Assembly (NCBI GenBank): GCA_009192285.1
Contig: WBVU01000004.1
Location: 4,176,001 to 4,240,000, forward strand
DNA from: Morchella semilibera
Lineage: Eukaryota > Ascomycota > Pezizomycetes > Pezizales > Morchellaceae
Length of the DNA: 64,000 bases
Reading direction: 5' to 3'
Shown here: piece after piece, positions 13,001 through 25,188 of the stretch
Layout of the letters: every line of letters begins with the position of its first letter
How positions within the stretch are numbered: the first letter of the stretch is position 1
Position numbers and translations under genes: made by a program
The notes under the pieces: model-generated
Seen by the model: the letters and a program-made list of their open reading frames with translations, nothing else
The model's database searches: none
Told to the model about the DNA's origin: nothing

Positions 13001-13829
13001 CAAACATCACTGTGCGCCTTGTCAAGATGTTATGAATTAGAGGGGTTCATGATACCATTCAAAGCCTTGGCAAATAAGTCTCGGTCCTCACTAGTCTCCA
13101 AAGTCTTAATTGGAGTTCCCAAGACCTTGACACCCATACGCTCAAAGACACCCATTTTCTCCATCTTGACACCAACATTAAGAGCAGTCTGACCACCAAA
13201 AGTGAGGAGGATACCATCGGGCCTTTCGCGCTCAATGACGTGAGAGATATATTCGGGGGTGACGGGAAGGTAGTAGACTTCATCAGCAAGAATATGTGAG
13301 GTCTGGATGGTTGCAATATTAGGGTTAATAAGGATAGACTTCTTTCCTGCTTCTTTCAAAGCCTTAAGTGCCTGAGAACCTATATAAGGAAAAGAAAGTT
13401 AATATCAGCATTGGACCTCGTGACTCATCTCCAAAATTCGAATTGTGCTCCGAGGAACAAATTTTAGTATGCAAGAAGGTACCTACCAGAGTAATCGAAT
13501 TCTCCAGCCTGTCCAATACTCAACCCACCACTTCCAATAACAAGAACCTTAGTAACATCTACCAGGTTGTTGCTTCCAGCAATTGCTCCTGAAGCAAGGT
13601 ACGCTTGGGCCGAGGGGGCCTTTTGCGACTCCCGCAACTTTATTGATGAAGAAAAAGTGCGGGCCTGTTGAATGGACTTCCATCCCTGGCTACTTTTCAG
13701 AGAACTTTGGGGAGTGGAAACTGGTGTAGATAGAAGCCTCGATACTGAGGAGATTGAACGAGAGGGTTTCGCACACGACGTCACGCCCTGACGCAAAGAG
13801 CGCAGGGCAATGCGGTGGGCCAGAGCCAT
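10097..13829 (-). CDS. CPA2: Carbamoyl-phosphate synthase, arginine-specific, large subunit (mitochondrial)
   Basis: Four exons: 13829..13487, 13379..13056, 12980..10258 and 10204..10097, joins in frame, 1165 residues. Residues 1 to about 75 are Ser/Arg-rich with few acids, a mitochondrial presequence. [21 protein letters not shown] opens the synthase. Two ATP-grasp halves follow: the first with [17 protein letters not shown], the second after FDWCAVS...[18 protein letters not shown]-terminal regulatory fold ends at NVPLFMEP, joined by the last exon to TAFLFARC...RRWSEFIGG. The enzyme makes carbamoyl phosphate from bicarbonate, glutamine-derived ammonia and ATP for arginine synthesis, with a separate CPA1-type small subunit. 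The presequence and the absence of a fused aspartate transcarbamoylase separate it from the pyrimidine enzyme. The intron 2 donor is the weak GTATCA but is required by the frame ([12 protein letters not shown]). The last intron lies just before the stop that read-through would give. Confidence 0.95.
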
Positions 13830-16623
13830 TGCAGCAGGAGTAGAGAGTATTTAGAGAAGGGTCAATTAATGAATAGAGAGTATATCACCAGCTAATGGTG
13901 GAAGCAATTGTCCTGAGACGACAGTGGTATGTGATATTTGCGGGGTGGTAGGGGAAAAGCGGGAGGAGAAGTAGAAAAGAATAAAGGCTTGTGACTCTAT
14001 TTGAGGAGAGACCCTGCAACAATTTTTTTCTCTCTTTTCCTTCCGTGCCAATCTGGGCCCCACCAACGCCGTCGTCGCAACAAAGCAGGGGTACAAAAGG
14101 ACAAGCGAAATAGAGGAGGGAAAACGTCTTATCTAAATCAGACATAGCGCGTAGCAGATCTTCAGCCGCTTCGTGAAAAAAACCCACGGTTTAAAGAACG
14201 CCTCTATAAAACGAGTGCCAAAAGCCGCCATATCTTCCAATTGTTTAGCAAATACCAAACCATCTAGCACAGCCCTTTTACATAGCCTTCTTGTGCTGCA
14301 GCAAAGTCTTGTCGATTCTCAACCAATTTTCGTAAATCTCCAGTGTAAAGCAAATTTTAAAGGACGAGCTTTGTCTTGCTATGGCTAGAAACTTTGTCTA
14401 GCCGCTCCCCCGCACATTAAGACTATAATACAAACAGGGACCCGCGGGGGCAATCTTTTTAATCGGTTCCTCGATCGTGGTAATTATAAACAATCGATTG
14501 TTGTTTTTTGTGCGATGTTGATTGACGTTATCAGATGCTCGCCAAGTTAAGCTTTTCTTATCTGTAAATCCCCAGCCAAGAGCTGCCACAGGCACCGTAT
14601 GTAGGTACATGTACGTATATGTACTTCGTCAACCCATTATATATTTTATACAATGGACTTGTATACTCCGAAATTGTTTGAGGCCTAAACTCTAGGAATA
14701 GGGAATTGGGTATTGTTAGTCACAAATTATCACTCGGAATCGAGCCCCTGGCCTTTACTACATGTAGTGATGCCGACAATTCAGTGGGTCATATGAATAC
14801 TTTGAAGGCTACACAATGAATACTGCAGGCTCTGTGCAAATACGTATACGGGATAGTATTGTTGACATTGCTATACATAATTATTAGAATATTATTTAAG
14901 CCCGACCCTAAAATACTAGAAAAGCTCTTGAAACGAGATCATACTATAATATCAGATATTTAGAGCCAAAGGGAATTGTAGGGGTTATTCAAGAACAACT
15001 AGCTACACACGAGCTAGAATATATTAAATCATGTCACTTCAGGAATCACCAAATATATCAGACTCTGCCTAGAATAGGGAGAAGAGCTTCAATATCTTCC
15101 CCATTTGAAGGGTTTTGCTACAAATTGTGTGCATCAATGGCAACGATCCAAAGATACAAATCCTATTTTTTTTTTTGGGGGGGGGGGGCACAGTATATTG
15201 CGGGGGGCAATGTAACAAGTGTTCCTAACTAGTCTACCGCGACCACCACCCCCATTTTGGCATGTTTTGCCCGAGCCCCCGGTGCCATTCACTACGCGGC
15301 GACGACGCCGTGACCTAGTAATATTCGCATGGGATTTTCAACTATAGCAAAACTTCGTTTTCCCTTAAATTTTCTCTCAGTATATACATCTAACTGAATC
15401 TAATCTAGTTACGAGTACAGACAATAGTGCGCGTATCACAGCAGAAATCTTCTACTACCATACCCCCCACCAGCATTATACGTACCAGAGGTATTTATGG
15501 CGTTTACCTTCAACGGGGTATTACCTTAAACTGATTGTTTTTGTATTCAAATCGCACAGACGCTGGCATGTAGGAAGTATGTAGTAAGCTTGAAACTCCA
15601 CCGTATATATATATATATGGGAGAAGTGTTGGACGCTTTTTGACTTCTGACTAGCTGACAGCGACTAAAAATCTGCCCTCGCAAAAGACATTATATTAGA
15701 TCGATTAAAACAGTGCATTAAGTAGATTTATGCTGGGCATACTTTGTTTCAGTATAATAGTGCGGTTACCAACATGTGCTGCATGCCATGTACAGCGCTA
15801 GATAATAAGTGATTGAACACAGCGCTACCAGCTAGCTTTGGTAAAACGCCGGCAACATTTGGTGTTTGTACTCTCAGGGCGTTCCATCACTTATTACCTG
15901 TCGCTGTACTATGTCATAAAAGAATATGTCGGGAAAAAGGCTCCATAGACGTACACCTAAATCTTTACCTACATAGTTCCCCTATAATTAAAATCAAAAA
16001 ACAATAAATGGAATAGGTCTTGGAAAAGAGGGAGATCGAGAGAAGAAGTCGAGCTACGTCGCATGGACATGGAAGCGTCAGAGATATCAGTCTCATTCCC
16101 AAGAATTGGGCAACCTTAGGCTCAGGGGGTGTTATAAGTGAAGTAGTAAGATAAAGTAGGCTCTCGACCGAATCTAGATATAAGATATAAGAGCTCAATC
16201 TTTAACACACGATATGTACTGCATGAATCCGAACATGTAGTACACCCCTTGGTAAAAGTACCATCTCCAGTGGAGGCATCTAGGCCGCTAGTACATAGAT
16301 ACATAGGCACAAACTCCTCATCGGGAGTGAGGGATGAAAAATTGTTAATGATGCAATACTCCATTTTGCTCCCCTCCCCCCAGAGCCGAGTGATAGCCAG
16401 TGATGACACTGTAGTTTAATTCCGGTTACACCACCTAAATTCGGCTAGCGCCTTTTCACAGTTCTACCAAACCAGAGCATATCAAAGAAGCAACGGTTTT
16501 CACATCGAAGCTCTTCTCCCCTAAAACACCTCACGATCCGCCACTCATTATTATTATAATACCTCTATACATATTACTATAACTACCGCTATCTACGCTC
16601 ATTTAGAACACAAACCCCCCAAA
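13830..16623. other. Long intergenic region upstream of CPA2
   Basis: 2.8 kb of AT-rich DNA between the divergent starts of CPA2 and a small orphan gene. It holds T11 next to G12 (15166-15188), TACATGTA at 14606 and 14759, and a short TA repeat near 15607. No open frame here shows composition or motifs of a gene. Confidence 0.55.
13992..13997. promoter_or_regulatory. Possible Cpc1/Gcn4-type TGACTC site upstream of CPA2
   Basis: TGACTC about 160 bp upstream of the CPA2 start matches the core of the amino-acid-control element (TGACTCA, last base not matched). Arginine genes of ascomycetes are commonly under Cpc1/Gcn4 control, so the position is sensible, but a six-base match is weak evidence. 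Confidence 0.25.
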
Positions 16624-17091
16624 ATGCTTCCAGCCAGAGCACCTCTTGTCCGTGCCGCCTCCTCATCCTCTGCAACCTCGCACCAGTCCGGCACCATCAA
16701 GGAGCACTGGAATGATCTCCCCTCACACATGGTGACACCGCCTTCGCGCTCTCTCACCTCCACGCCTCTCTCCAACCCTCCAGGTAATGAGGATGATGAA
16801 GAGTTTCCGGCACTACTAGAAACGCTCTTTGTGAGCGCACCAACAACACTGCCAGAGCGTGAAAGAAAGTTGTTGCATGAGAAAGTGGTTAGGAGTTTAT
16901 CTACAATTTCGGCGGCTCAAAAAAGGGAAGTTGCCGAGATAATAAAGAGGCTGGTGATTGAGAGATCTCTGGGGAAGAAGGAGGCGAAGGAGGCGGTGGT
17001 TGCGTTTATTATGAGGGAAAGGGGTGTAGCGGGGTGGGCTGGGGGTGTGAGGAGGGGAGTTGAGTGTGTAGTACTCGATACGGAAGCGTAA
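16624..17091 (+). CDS. Small protein of unknown function
   Basis: Single-exon frame of 155 residues. I do not recognise it. Residues 1-55 are rich in Ser, Pro, Ala and Arg with few acids (MLPARAPLVRAASSSS), which would suit a mitochondrial targeting sequence. Residues 56 to about 135 form a compact charged, probably helical segment (LPERERKLLHEKVVRSL, KREVAEIIKRLVIERSL). The codon use and clean ATG after a C/T- and A-rich leader favour a real gene. A small mitochondrial regulatory protein is possible but is a guess. Confidence 0.5.
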   Translation: MLPARAPLVRAASSSSATSHQSGTIKEHWNDLPSHMVTPPSRSLTSTPLSNPPGNEDDEEFPALLETLFVSAPTTLPERERKLLHEKVVRSLSTISAAQKREVAEIIKRLVIERSLGKKEAKEAVVAFIMRERGVAGWAGGVRRGVECVVLDTEA

Positions 17092-20000
17092 ATATTGATT
17101 CTTTATCATGTATTTCCTTTTCATTTTTACACGTAGAGTGCACTTATCCATAGACTTTTATTTCATCTCTTTTCTTTCACATACATGTAGTTCTTGTTTT
17201 ATTATTAGAGATCACGAGGCCTATTGAGCGAAACACCTAGTATGATACCGTGCCCCTCTTGCCTAATGCGTCCACCGAAAAGGCCATCATCAATCATTTC
17301 TCTCCTCTTGATCTTGGCAGCGAGGTAACTGCCCCGCATTTTAATACCGTTCGCGCTCGTCACAAAAATTACAACATTCGAATTCCCCGCTTTTTTAATA
17401 TCAGGGACTAACTCGGCCGATTGTGGGGTCCGGATCTGGTTAATATTCACGATCGCAGGGTTATTACTAGCGCTATCTAGATGTCAAATGTCAGAGAGTA
17501 TGATATTGTTGTCGCATGCACCCAAACGTGCCACGGCCAGCTGCGCAACCAACTGAAACACGCGTTTTATATTCCGAAGTTGATAGCTTGGTGATGTCAG
17601 TTGTCAGAGAGCTGGTCAATTCAGAACAAAGATGTTCCTATAAAGTCCAAATGTGTGTTTCCCCTCTTCCCCAGGTCAGCTGAATTGCAGTTAATGTTTA
17701 GTTATTATGATAATACGCGTACGGCCTTGACAATGACTAGCCCCCAATCACAACCGCGAGGCATGAGATGGAGATCATCCAACACAAGTACATAAGGGTA
17801 AATGTAATGATGCGGGTGTATCTCCTGTTGCGGGTGCAGCCTATTTGTGGGCTGGGCGCGTGAGCGCGAGCTAATGCCGAATAGCATAAGTGGATGACTA
17901 TGGAGGCGAAGGCCGGATAGCCTTGTGTTAAGTCTTTCCGTACAGCGTAGGCGCAGAGTTCGTATCGATCTGGGTCGTATATTTGACCCACATTCTCAGT
18001 GGAGGATAACGAGTAGTTAATCTTAACGGTTTTGAAAATCTGACGCCGCTATAGCAATGCATGGTCTAAGGAGGTTGTTCGAATGAATCGCCACGCTGCT
18101 CTCTGTGAAACATAAGATATCCTAGTTAACTAGTTTTAACCAGAAGCAGTAACTCGAGGACGGGACCGAGTTTGGAAAGAAAAAGTTAGATGGTGAATTG
18201 AGGAAGGAAAAGATACTTAGACTGTGGATTGAGGAAAGAATATGCCGAGCACCGTTTTGAGAACTAGGTGCGGGGAAAAACCGAAGACGAGATAGCTGTA
18301 ATGATAGATTCACGTCGGAATATCCGAAAAAAAGTTAAACCGTTGAGGCTTGTAGCTATAGCTGAGGGACGTTGGCGTGGTTTGGGGGGGGAGGGGGTAT
18401 GTAGCGGGTCCTGAGGTGACAACTAGTACTCCAGTGAACGTCAATATCCACTTCTCCGTGAAGAATCGTGGGTAAAAGTATAGAAGAACTCGGAAGATGG
18501 AGCTTTACTCGCCAAGACAAACGGCCATGACCCCTGGGAAAGAAGTGATCACCCGAGTGACACTTTATGATCCAAATCTAAACAAAACTCAGTTCCAAAT
18601 CCCATGGCAGTCGTATGCCACATTCCCTCATGCTTTCAAATATCTTCTTCTAGACCTCCTCTTTTGATATCAGCTTTGTTGTGGTAATCCATCTCCCTCC
18701 TAACACTCATCTCGTAACAAAAAAGAGAAAACCTCCCCCCACGCCCACGTCCTCGCCCCATCGTAGTGAAAAGAAGAAAAGAAAAGACGCCCCCTGGAAT
18801 AAAATCGGGTGGCGTCAGGAAGAGGTTGATATATATCGGATAAGCTGGTCCAAAGACGACTGAAACCATGAGAATCACGCAATTCTGAACAATATCGCGG
18901 ATTGGCTATATCAAAGCATATCAGCAAAGAACAAGGATCATGCATATATGGAACACAAAACCATTTGCTGTTAGGCGAGCATGTTAGACGAATGCCCGGA
19001 ATGGGCGAGGGTTTGAGATCAGCAATGCACGTATAGGGTGCCACTGTGCCAGTATCAAAGTCCTCTCTATCCAAACATGCAACAAAACTGGGCATCCAAT
19101 TGAGACGTATTTAGAGTATGTAACTTATATCTGCGCCGCTCTATTTGTCTACCAAGTCTAGAATCCCCTGATTTCAAATTTCCAGGACCCAAGCCCTCGG
19201 AAAGTCCCATCCTAGTCCTTTTGGTTTTTTTTTCTTAAGTATTGTTTAATTCGGGTCTCGCCAATCTTGCCGATGAGCTTTCCATATATGCAGTATATGC
19301 GGTGAAGACTGATACCAAGAATAGGATCTTCAGCTTTGCATTTGGTGCTCCTAAATTCTCCCGCCCCACTACTACCTCCTGTACTATGTAATATTCTCTC
19401 TTGCAATATGCAACGTAAACCAAAACATCCCTGAACTATTCTAAGCGTATACGCGTAAACAGGAAGGAAGTCACGAGTGCATATAAATGATTCCGAAATT
19501 AATTCCTCCAGTAATGATGGGCCCATATTGGATATACTAATATCATTAAAAGTGATATATACTTACCCCAGTATCCTGCCGCTTTGGTTCCACAGACCTG
19601 GTGTTCGTTTCAAGTTTTGATAGACATAGTAGATAAGCCGTGTTCAGGCCTATGAGGGTGATGATCCTTGAATCAGTTTATCCGCTCCTTTTGCACATGT
19701 TTGATAATATCTGGGAGTCCGACAGCCGTGCTGACCCAGCTGGAAGGAGTCTTTTTGCCTGCCAGGAGATTCGGAGAAAGCCTTGTGGTGGCAATTATTG
19801 AGCTAGCGTTGTGGATGCAAGCTGGGTTTGGGTTTAGAGTTTTCGTGTTTTTGTGTCTCTGCACATGTGCCCCCGGTGCGGTAGCTGCTTCTCTCAGAAA
19901 GTTCCATGATCAATGCCAACAGCGCTCACGCAGAACACTGCATAATCACATAACAATATACAGATCGATTGTTCCACTGCGAAATTTCTTTTCAATAGAA

Positions 20001-21417
20001 CTGATAGATATCTTTTCCAGTGGGAGGATCCCTTAGAAAAGCAAAATCTTCTTGTGCCCTATAGTATCAGGAGCTGTGGTGGGGTATTGATGGTGCAATA
20101 TTTAAACAAGTACTAGGACAAGCACGTCATTTGTCCTTAGATTTTTGATAGGCTCATCTACTACTTCGAGCTCTTTCATCTGGCTTGTAGTTGAAATGGG
20201 TCTTGGGTATCTGGTTATATGGGCACCTCCTTCTAACGGATGATAGATTTCATCGCTTACTCTGCAGTTGTTAATGTGGCGTTGTTGCTATGATCAAGAT
20301 CCGGTACTTGGGTTGGTTGTACGTACATACGTATGTCCGCGTGAACAAAGCGAACCTTTCAATTTCCCCGCTGCTGTAGGAGAGACAAAAAAAAATAAAC
20401 GTGCCCATTCTACTCGACAGGGGCCACCATTGACAAAGTCACCAAACCTTGAAAAGGCTTACTTCGTCTCCAAGGTACCAAAGTTAAGGCTCACCAATCG
20501 GATAACTTAAAAACCAAGCGAAAAAAAAAAAAAACCACATGTTTCTCGGTTGTCTCCAGAAAATTCGCACACCCCACCCTTTTACTTTTTTTGTACGGCT
20601 TGATACTATACGTACCTGTTTTGGTGAGGTTCAGTTGGGAATTAACAAGTGATGCCGCGTTAAGCCACCCAGCGCTTTTATGCTCACGAATACGCGGTGG
20701 GAACAGTGATGTGTAGTGTCTAGTACTAGTTATAACTGTGTCGGTTGCTGCGTTGCGACATGAAGCTCCGCAATGTCGCCTTCAGGCTGACCCATGATTG
20801 GATAATTTCGACGACAGGGCTCGAGTTAACCCACCCCCACTAACCCACAATAACGGATTTTGTTCCTGCCCCCCCAATAGACCATATCCCCGGTTCCGAT
20901 AGAAAAATGAAAAAAAAAAACTAATAACCATGTCAGTACATAATTGAAACCTAGTAAGAATGTAGGTACTGTAGATAGCCGTAGTATGGCTAAATAAGAA
21001 GGGGCGCACAAGACGGTTCGTTTCCAAGATCTCACCATCAGCAAGCACATCATAAAAGCAGTAATTGTGACACCAAACCTGCAGGGAAAAGGGCGGGACA
21101 AAGAGTATTAATCCCAAGTATTTTGGTGGCAACACTGCGGCGGCGGAGAATTCTACCATATACTGTGCCTACTACACTCGAACGAATACCAGCCTCCACA
21201 CCCAAATATTAGAGTGGTGATTACAAAATTACAAATTCAAAGGATATCCGTCCTTAGTTCATCCCAATCCTCCTTCCCTTCCCCACTTCTTCTACCCTTA
21301 AGTCTTTAACAACAACCTCTTCTATCCCCCTCTATCTCTTCCACAATCTACCTATTCTGCCCGCTAGTCGCTACTGTTCATATTCAACTAGGTTGAATAT
21401 CTGCAACGTCGCGCGCA
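17092..21417. other. 4.3 kb gene-poor region
   Basis: No confident gene. Open frames at 18700-19095 (-), 19212-19526 (-), 19668-20036 (+) and 20782-21159 (-) have no domain, no splice partner and coding-unlike composition. A possible coding fragment near 17205-17560 is listed separately. TACATGTA occurs at 17182. The last 150 bases are C/T-rich and should belong to the promoter of the sulfate permease. Confidence 0.5.
17205..17560 (-). pseudogene. Possible decayed coding fragment (oxidoreductase-like?)
   Basis: On the minus strand a frame of about 90 residues ends at 17205, with a readable piece upstream (QLVAQLAVARLGACDNN) across an apparent ACATCTAG acceptor. The downstream piece has a hydrophobic strand followed by VTSANG and then SYLAAK, which resembles the Ser and YxxxK layout of short-chain dehydrogenases. 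The Ser-Tyr spacing is short, and neither cofactor motif nor start is present. It could be chance. If real it is a broken remnant, as there is no room for a full enzyme in frame. Confidence 0.2.
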
Positions 21418-24025
21418 ATGGCAGATTCCTCCACGTCCTCAAAAATCGGCCATGGGCTTGCGAAGGTCCTAGGAATTGATCTCACCCCAGCCGTCCTTGC
21501 GAGAAACCCCCCCGTGGATATTCCAGGAGATTCGACGTCTCAGGGTGGATCAATTCGGTCAACATCATCGGATGCATACATTGAGGAGGAGCCTACAGTC
21601 GTTGAGTGGATTGGGGAACTTAAGCCAACTGCATCAGGAGCCGTTGAATATACTTTGAGCCTGTTCCCTTTCGTTAGTTGGATTCACAGGTACAACTTGA
21701 AATGGCTTTATGGGGATCTTGTAGCTGGTATTACTGTTGGATGTGTCGTTATTCCTCAAGGAAGTAAGTATCTCCCTATGTACCTCCTGCTCTAAAAATA
21801 ATTTTGCGCTAGCCCACATAGATATACTTATTGATTATTAAATAGTGGCATATGCAAAGCTTGCAAACCTCCCGGTTGAATTCGGTCTTTATTCGTCATT
21901 CGTTGGTGTGATGATCTATTGGTTTTTTGCAACCTCTAAGGATATCACCATTGGCCCCGTCGCAGTTATGTCAACCCTAGTCGGTAATATTGTTGCAAAC
22001 ACGCCCGAACTTCCCGCACAAGCTATTGCCTCCGGGCTGGCACTTGTAGCTGGGGGTATTGTTACCGCATTGGGTTTGCTACGCCTCGGTTTTGTGGTTG
22101 AATATATTCCACTCACTGCCATTGCCGCGTTCATGACCGGATCTGCTATTAGTATTGCCGCAGGCCAGGTTTCCAGCTTGATGGGCATGTCGGGTTTCAA
22201 TACTCGTGGCCCTACATATCTTGTTATCATCAACAGCTTCAAACATCTTCCAAGTTCAAAGATCGATGCCGCCATGGGATTGTCGGCGTTGTTTTTGCTG
22301 TACCTTTTGAGATGGTTTACCACCGGATTTTTGACCAAGAAATTCCCGCGTCATCAGAAGGCTTGGTTTTTCCTGGCTACGCTAAGGACCGCTTTTGTTA
22401 TATTGCTCTATACACTGATCTCATGGGTGGTGAACCGAAATAGACGGTCGCATCCTCGTTTCAAAATTCTCCAAAAGGTACCTAGTGGATTCCAGCATAT
22501 GGGTGTTCCGGCCTTCAATGGAGATATCTTCGCAGCTTTCCGTGCAGAACTCCCAGCTACGGTTATTGTCATGTTAATTGAGCATATCGCCATCTCAAAA
22601 TCATTCGGTAGGATCAATAACTACACAATCAACCCCTCGCAGGAAATGATCGCAATCGGTATCACCAACATCTTCGGCCCTTTCTTCGGCGGATATCCTG
22701 CCACTGGTTCCTTCTCCCGTACCGCTATCAAGTCCAAGGCTGGAGTTCGAACCCCGTTCGCTGGAGTTATCACTGGTGTTGTCGTCCTCCTGGCCATCTA
22801 CCTCCTCACTAGTGTCTTCTACTATATTCCCAACTCGTCTCTCTCGGCTGTTATTATCCACGCTGTTGGTGATCTCATTACCCCGCCGAACACAGTTTAC
22901 AAGTTTTGGCTTGTTTCTCCGCTGGAAGTGGTTATCTTTTTCGCCGGTGTCTTTGTCACAATCTTCACCAACATTGAGAATGGAATTTATGTTACCGTTG
23001 CCGTATCTGCTGCCGTCCTGTTGTTCCGCATTGCAAAGGCAAAGGGTCACTTTTTGGGTCGTGTCAAAATTCACTCTGTTGTCGGAGACCACCTCCTTGG
23101 AGGTAGTACCAACGAAAGCCCCCGCCAAAGCGGCGACTCGCCCCGTGTGAACTCATTCCCCGGGGACTCCAAGCGTGGCCCCACAAAAAAGGCGTCTAAA
23201 AGTAGCCTGGACCTCTCAAGTTCTCGGAACGTCTTCCTTCCATTCGATCACAAGGACGGTTCGAACCCCGGCATTGAGGTTATCAGCCCGTACCCAGGTG
23301 TCTTCATCTACCGCTTCTCGGAAGGTATGTTTTCTTAGCCCTTTTTTGAGTTGTTCGTGCGCTAATATAACCCAGGATTTGTTTACGCAAATGCTGCAAA
23401 CTACACCGAGTACCTCGTTGCGCACATCTTCAAGACTACCCGCCCCACCAACCCTGCACTCATGCCCGAGGCCGGCGACCGACCATGGAACGACCCCGGC
23501 CCAAGGAAAGGTTCCGCCATTGCCGCTGATACCCGCCCTACGCTCAAGGCCATCATCCTCGATTTCTCGTCGGTTAACAATGTTGACATCACCTCCGTAC
23601 AGAACCTCATTGACGTGCGTAACCAACTCGACCGTCATGCATCCCCGGAGAAGGTAGAATGGCATTTTGCGGCCGTCAGCAACAGATGGACAAAGCGTGC
23701 GCTCGCTGCTGGCGGGTTCGGGTTCCCAACAGAGGAGTTCAAGGCTGGCAAGAAGGAATGGACACCGGTTTTCAGTGTTGCCGAGTCTGCGGAGGGATTA
23801 TCGTCGGAGGATATTAATGATGAAAAGAGGGGCTTTGATGAGGAAGCTGGGAAACCGTTGACGAGCGACTCCGCGAGGTCTAGTAATGAGGTGAGACCAG
23901 TGTCACCGGGAGTTTTGGCAGCGGGCGGACCGAGGAGGAAGCTTCTTGGGAGCATGCGGAGGCCGTTTTTCCATCCAGATATCGATGGAGCGTTGCAAAG
24001 CGTGATTAGGAGTATTGAGGGTTAA
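21418..24025 (+). CDS. Sulfate permease, SulP family
   Basis: Three exons: 21418..21763, 21846..23324 and 23376..24025, joins in frame, 824 residues. The N-terminal 75 residues are cytosolic. The transmembrane core begins at LKWLYGDLVAGITVGCVVIP and continues with MAYAKLANLPVEFGLYSSF and the SulP signature region IGPVAVMSTLVGNIV. About a dozen hydrophobic segments run to about residue 520. After a Ser-rich linker the C-terminal STAS domain follows (FVYANAANYTEYL; LKAIILDFSSVNNVDITSVQNL). It imports sulfate at the plasma membrane by proton symport, feeding cysteine and methionine synthesis. Length and order match fungal SUL1/SUL2-type transporters. I cannot say which paralogue it is. The exon joins fall in GMAY and EGFVYAN, both in conserved stretches. 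Confidence 0.95.
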
Positions 24026-25188
24026 AATGGGGATGGGTTTTCGAAATCGGCTTTTTTTTTTATATATAATTTTCATTTAGCTATGGATATTTGGTTAAAC
24101 TTATTTTCAGGGGCTGTATTTTTTTTTCTCTTCTTATTTTTTTTTTTTTTTTTTTCATCTCTCGACGATATGATGCCGGCGGAGCGGGGGCGGAGCGGGG
24201 CGGGTTTCGAGCTCTTTTCTGACGGATTTGCTTTCTTATGTCTGTTTGTTTTGTCTAGCGATCTATTTCATGATTGATGCTTGGATTTTACCATTTTATA
24301 TTTTGTATTTGGTACCACTGGATCTAGATATTGTGTTAATAGAAGCGCGGGCGGGCGAAGAAATCTATTGAGAGATATTCGGATATAAAAGCAAAAAAAA
24401 GAAAAAGGTCATCGTCAGGAAAGATACCTAGTTTGATAACAACCACGCCGTAGAATCTTGTGAACGACAACAGGATCTGGTCAATGCCCAATCTGCACCG
24501 TGCTATGCAAAGTGGTGATGAAGTGAAGGTGAAGTGCGAATTTACTTTATGTACATTGTGGTAATTGAGTGATGTAGGTGCCTACGTCTACATGTGTATA
24601 TGTAGGAGAGAAGAGGAGTATGTATGTAAGGCAAGAAGATCAGCTGGCTGGGCAATTGACGAACCATGTATGATCTATCTCACCACAATTGAGAACGGGT
24701 ATCGATTGGGCTGTTGCTAAAGTCACACCGCAGGGTAATGATTGGGCGGACGGCAACCAGATCTGGGTACTTTTGGAGCTGATGGGAAAAACGGACATGG
24801 AAAGCGATAGAAGCTACGTATGGCATCGAGTAATCATCAAGGAGACCAAGATATCTACAACTACTGCATACTAGATATGTGGCAAGAGGTGAGGTGTATA
24901 TAGGACGTCGAGTGATACTGCATGAGGGTGGGTGGGGAGGAGTAGAAACACGCGCGTCTGTGCCTCACATCACTACTAGGATTCTGCTTGTTAAAGGCCC
25001 TGAAACCTAGATCAACTCACTCGTCTATCAGTGCCTCACCAACTTCACCGACCTCTCTTCCGTCCCAGAACCACTTCAAAACCGTCGTCTTTGCCGACAT
25101 CTCATGTAGATAGAAATCTTCACTTACTCTCATCTTTAACCATCAGAATCAGCCCACAGAGCTCACCTCCCCACCCCGCATACCCATA
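24026..25188. other. Intergenic, sulfate permease to ankyrin gene
   Basis: 3' flank of the permease, with T-rich stretches and an 18-T run near 24140, then the promoter of the ankyrin gene. The final 200 bases are C/T-rich. No credible gene. Confidence 0.6.

Noticed and set aside
13992-13997. Arginine attenuator-type upstream ORF for CPA2
   Set aside because: That control is known for the small subunit gene (arg-2/CPA1); I saw no such peptide upstream of the large subunit.
18700-19095. 131-codon minus-strand frame
   Set aside because: No recognisable motif, and overlapping frames on the other strand are equally long; likely chance.
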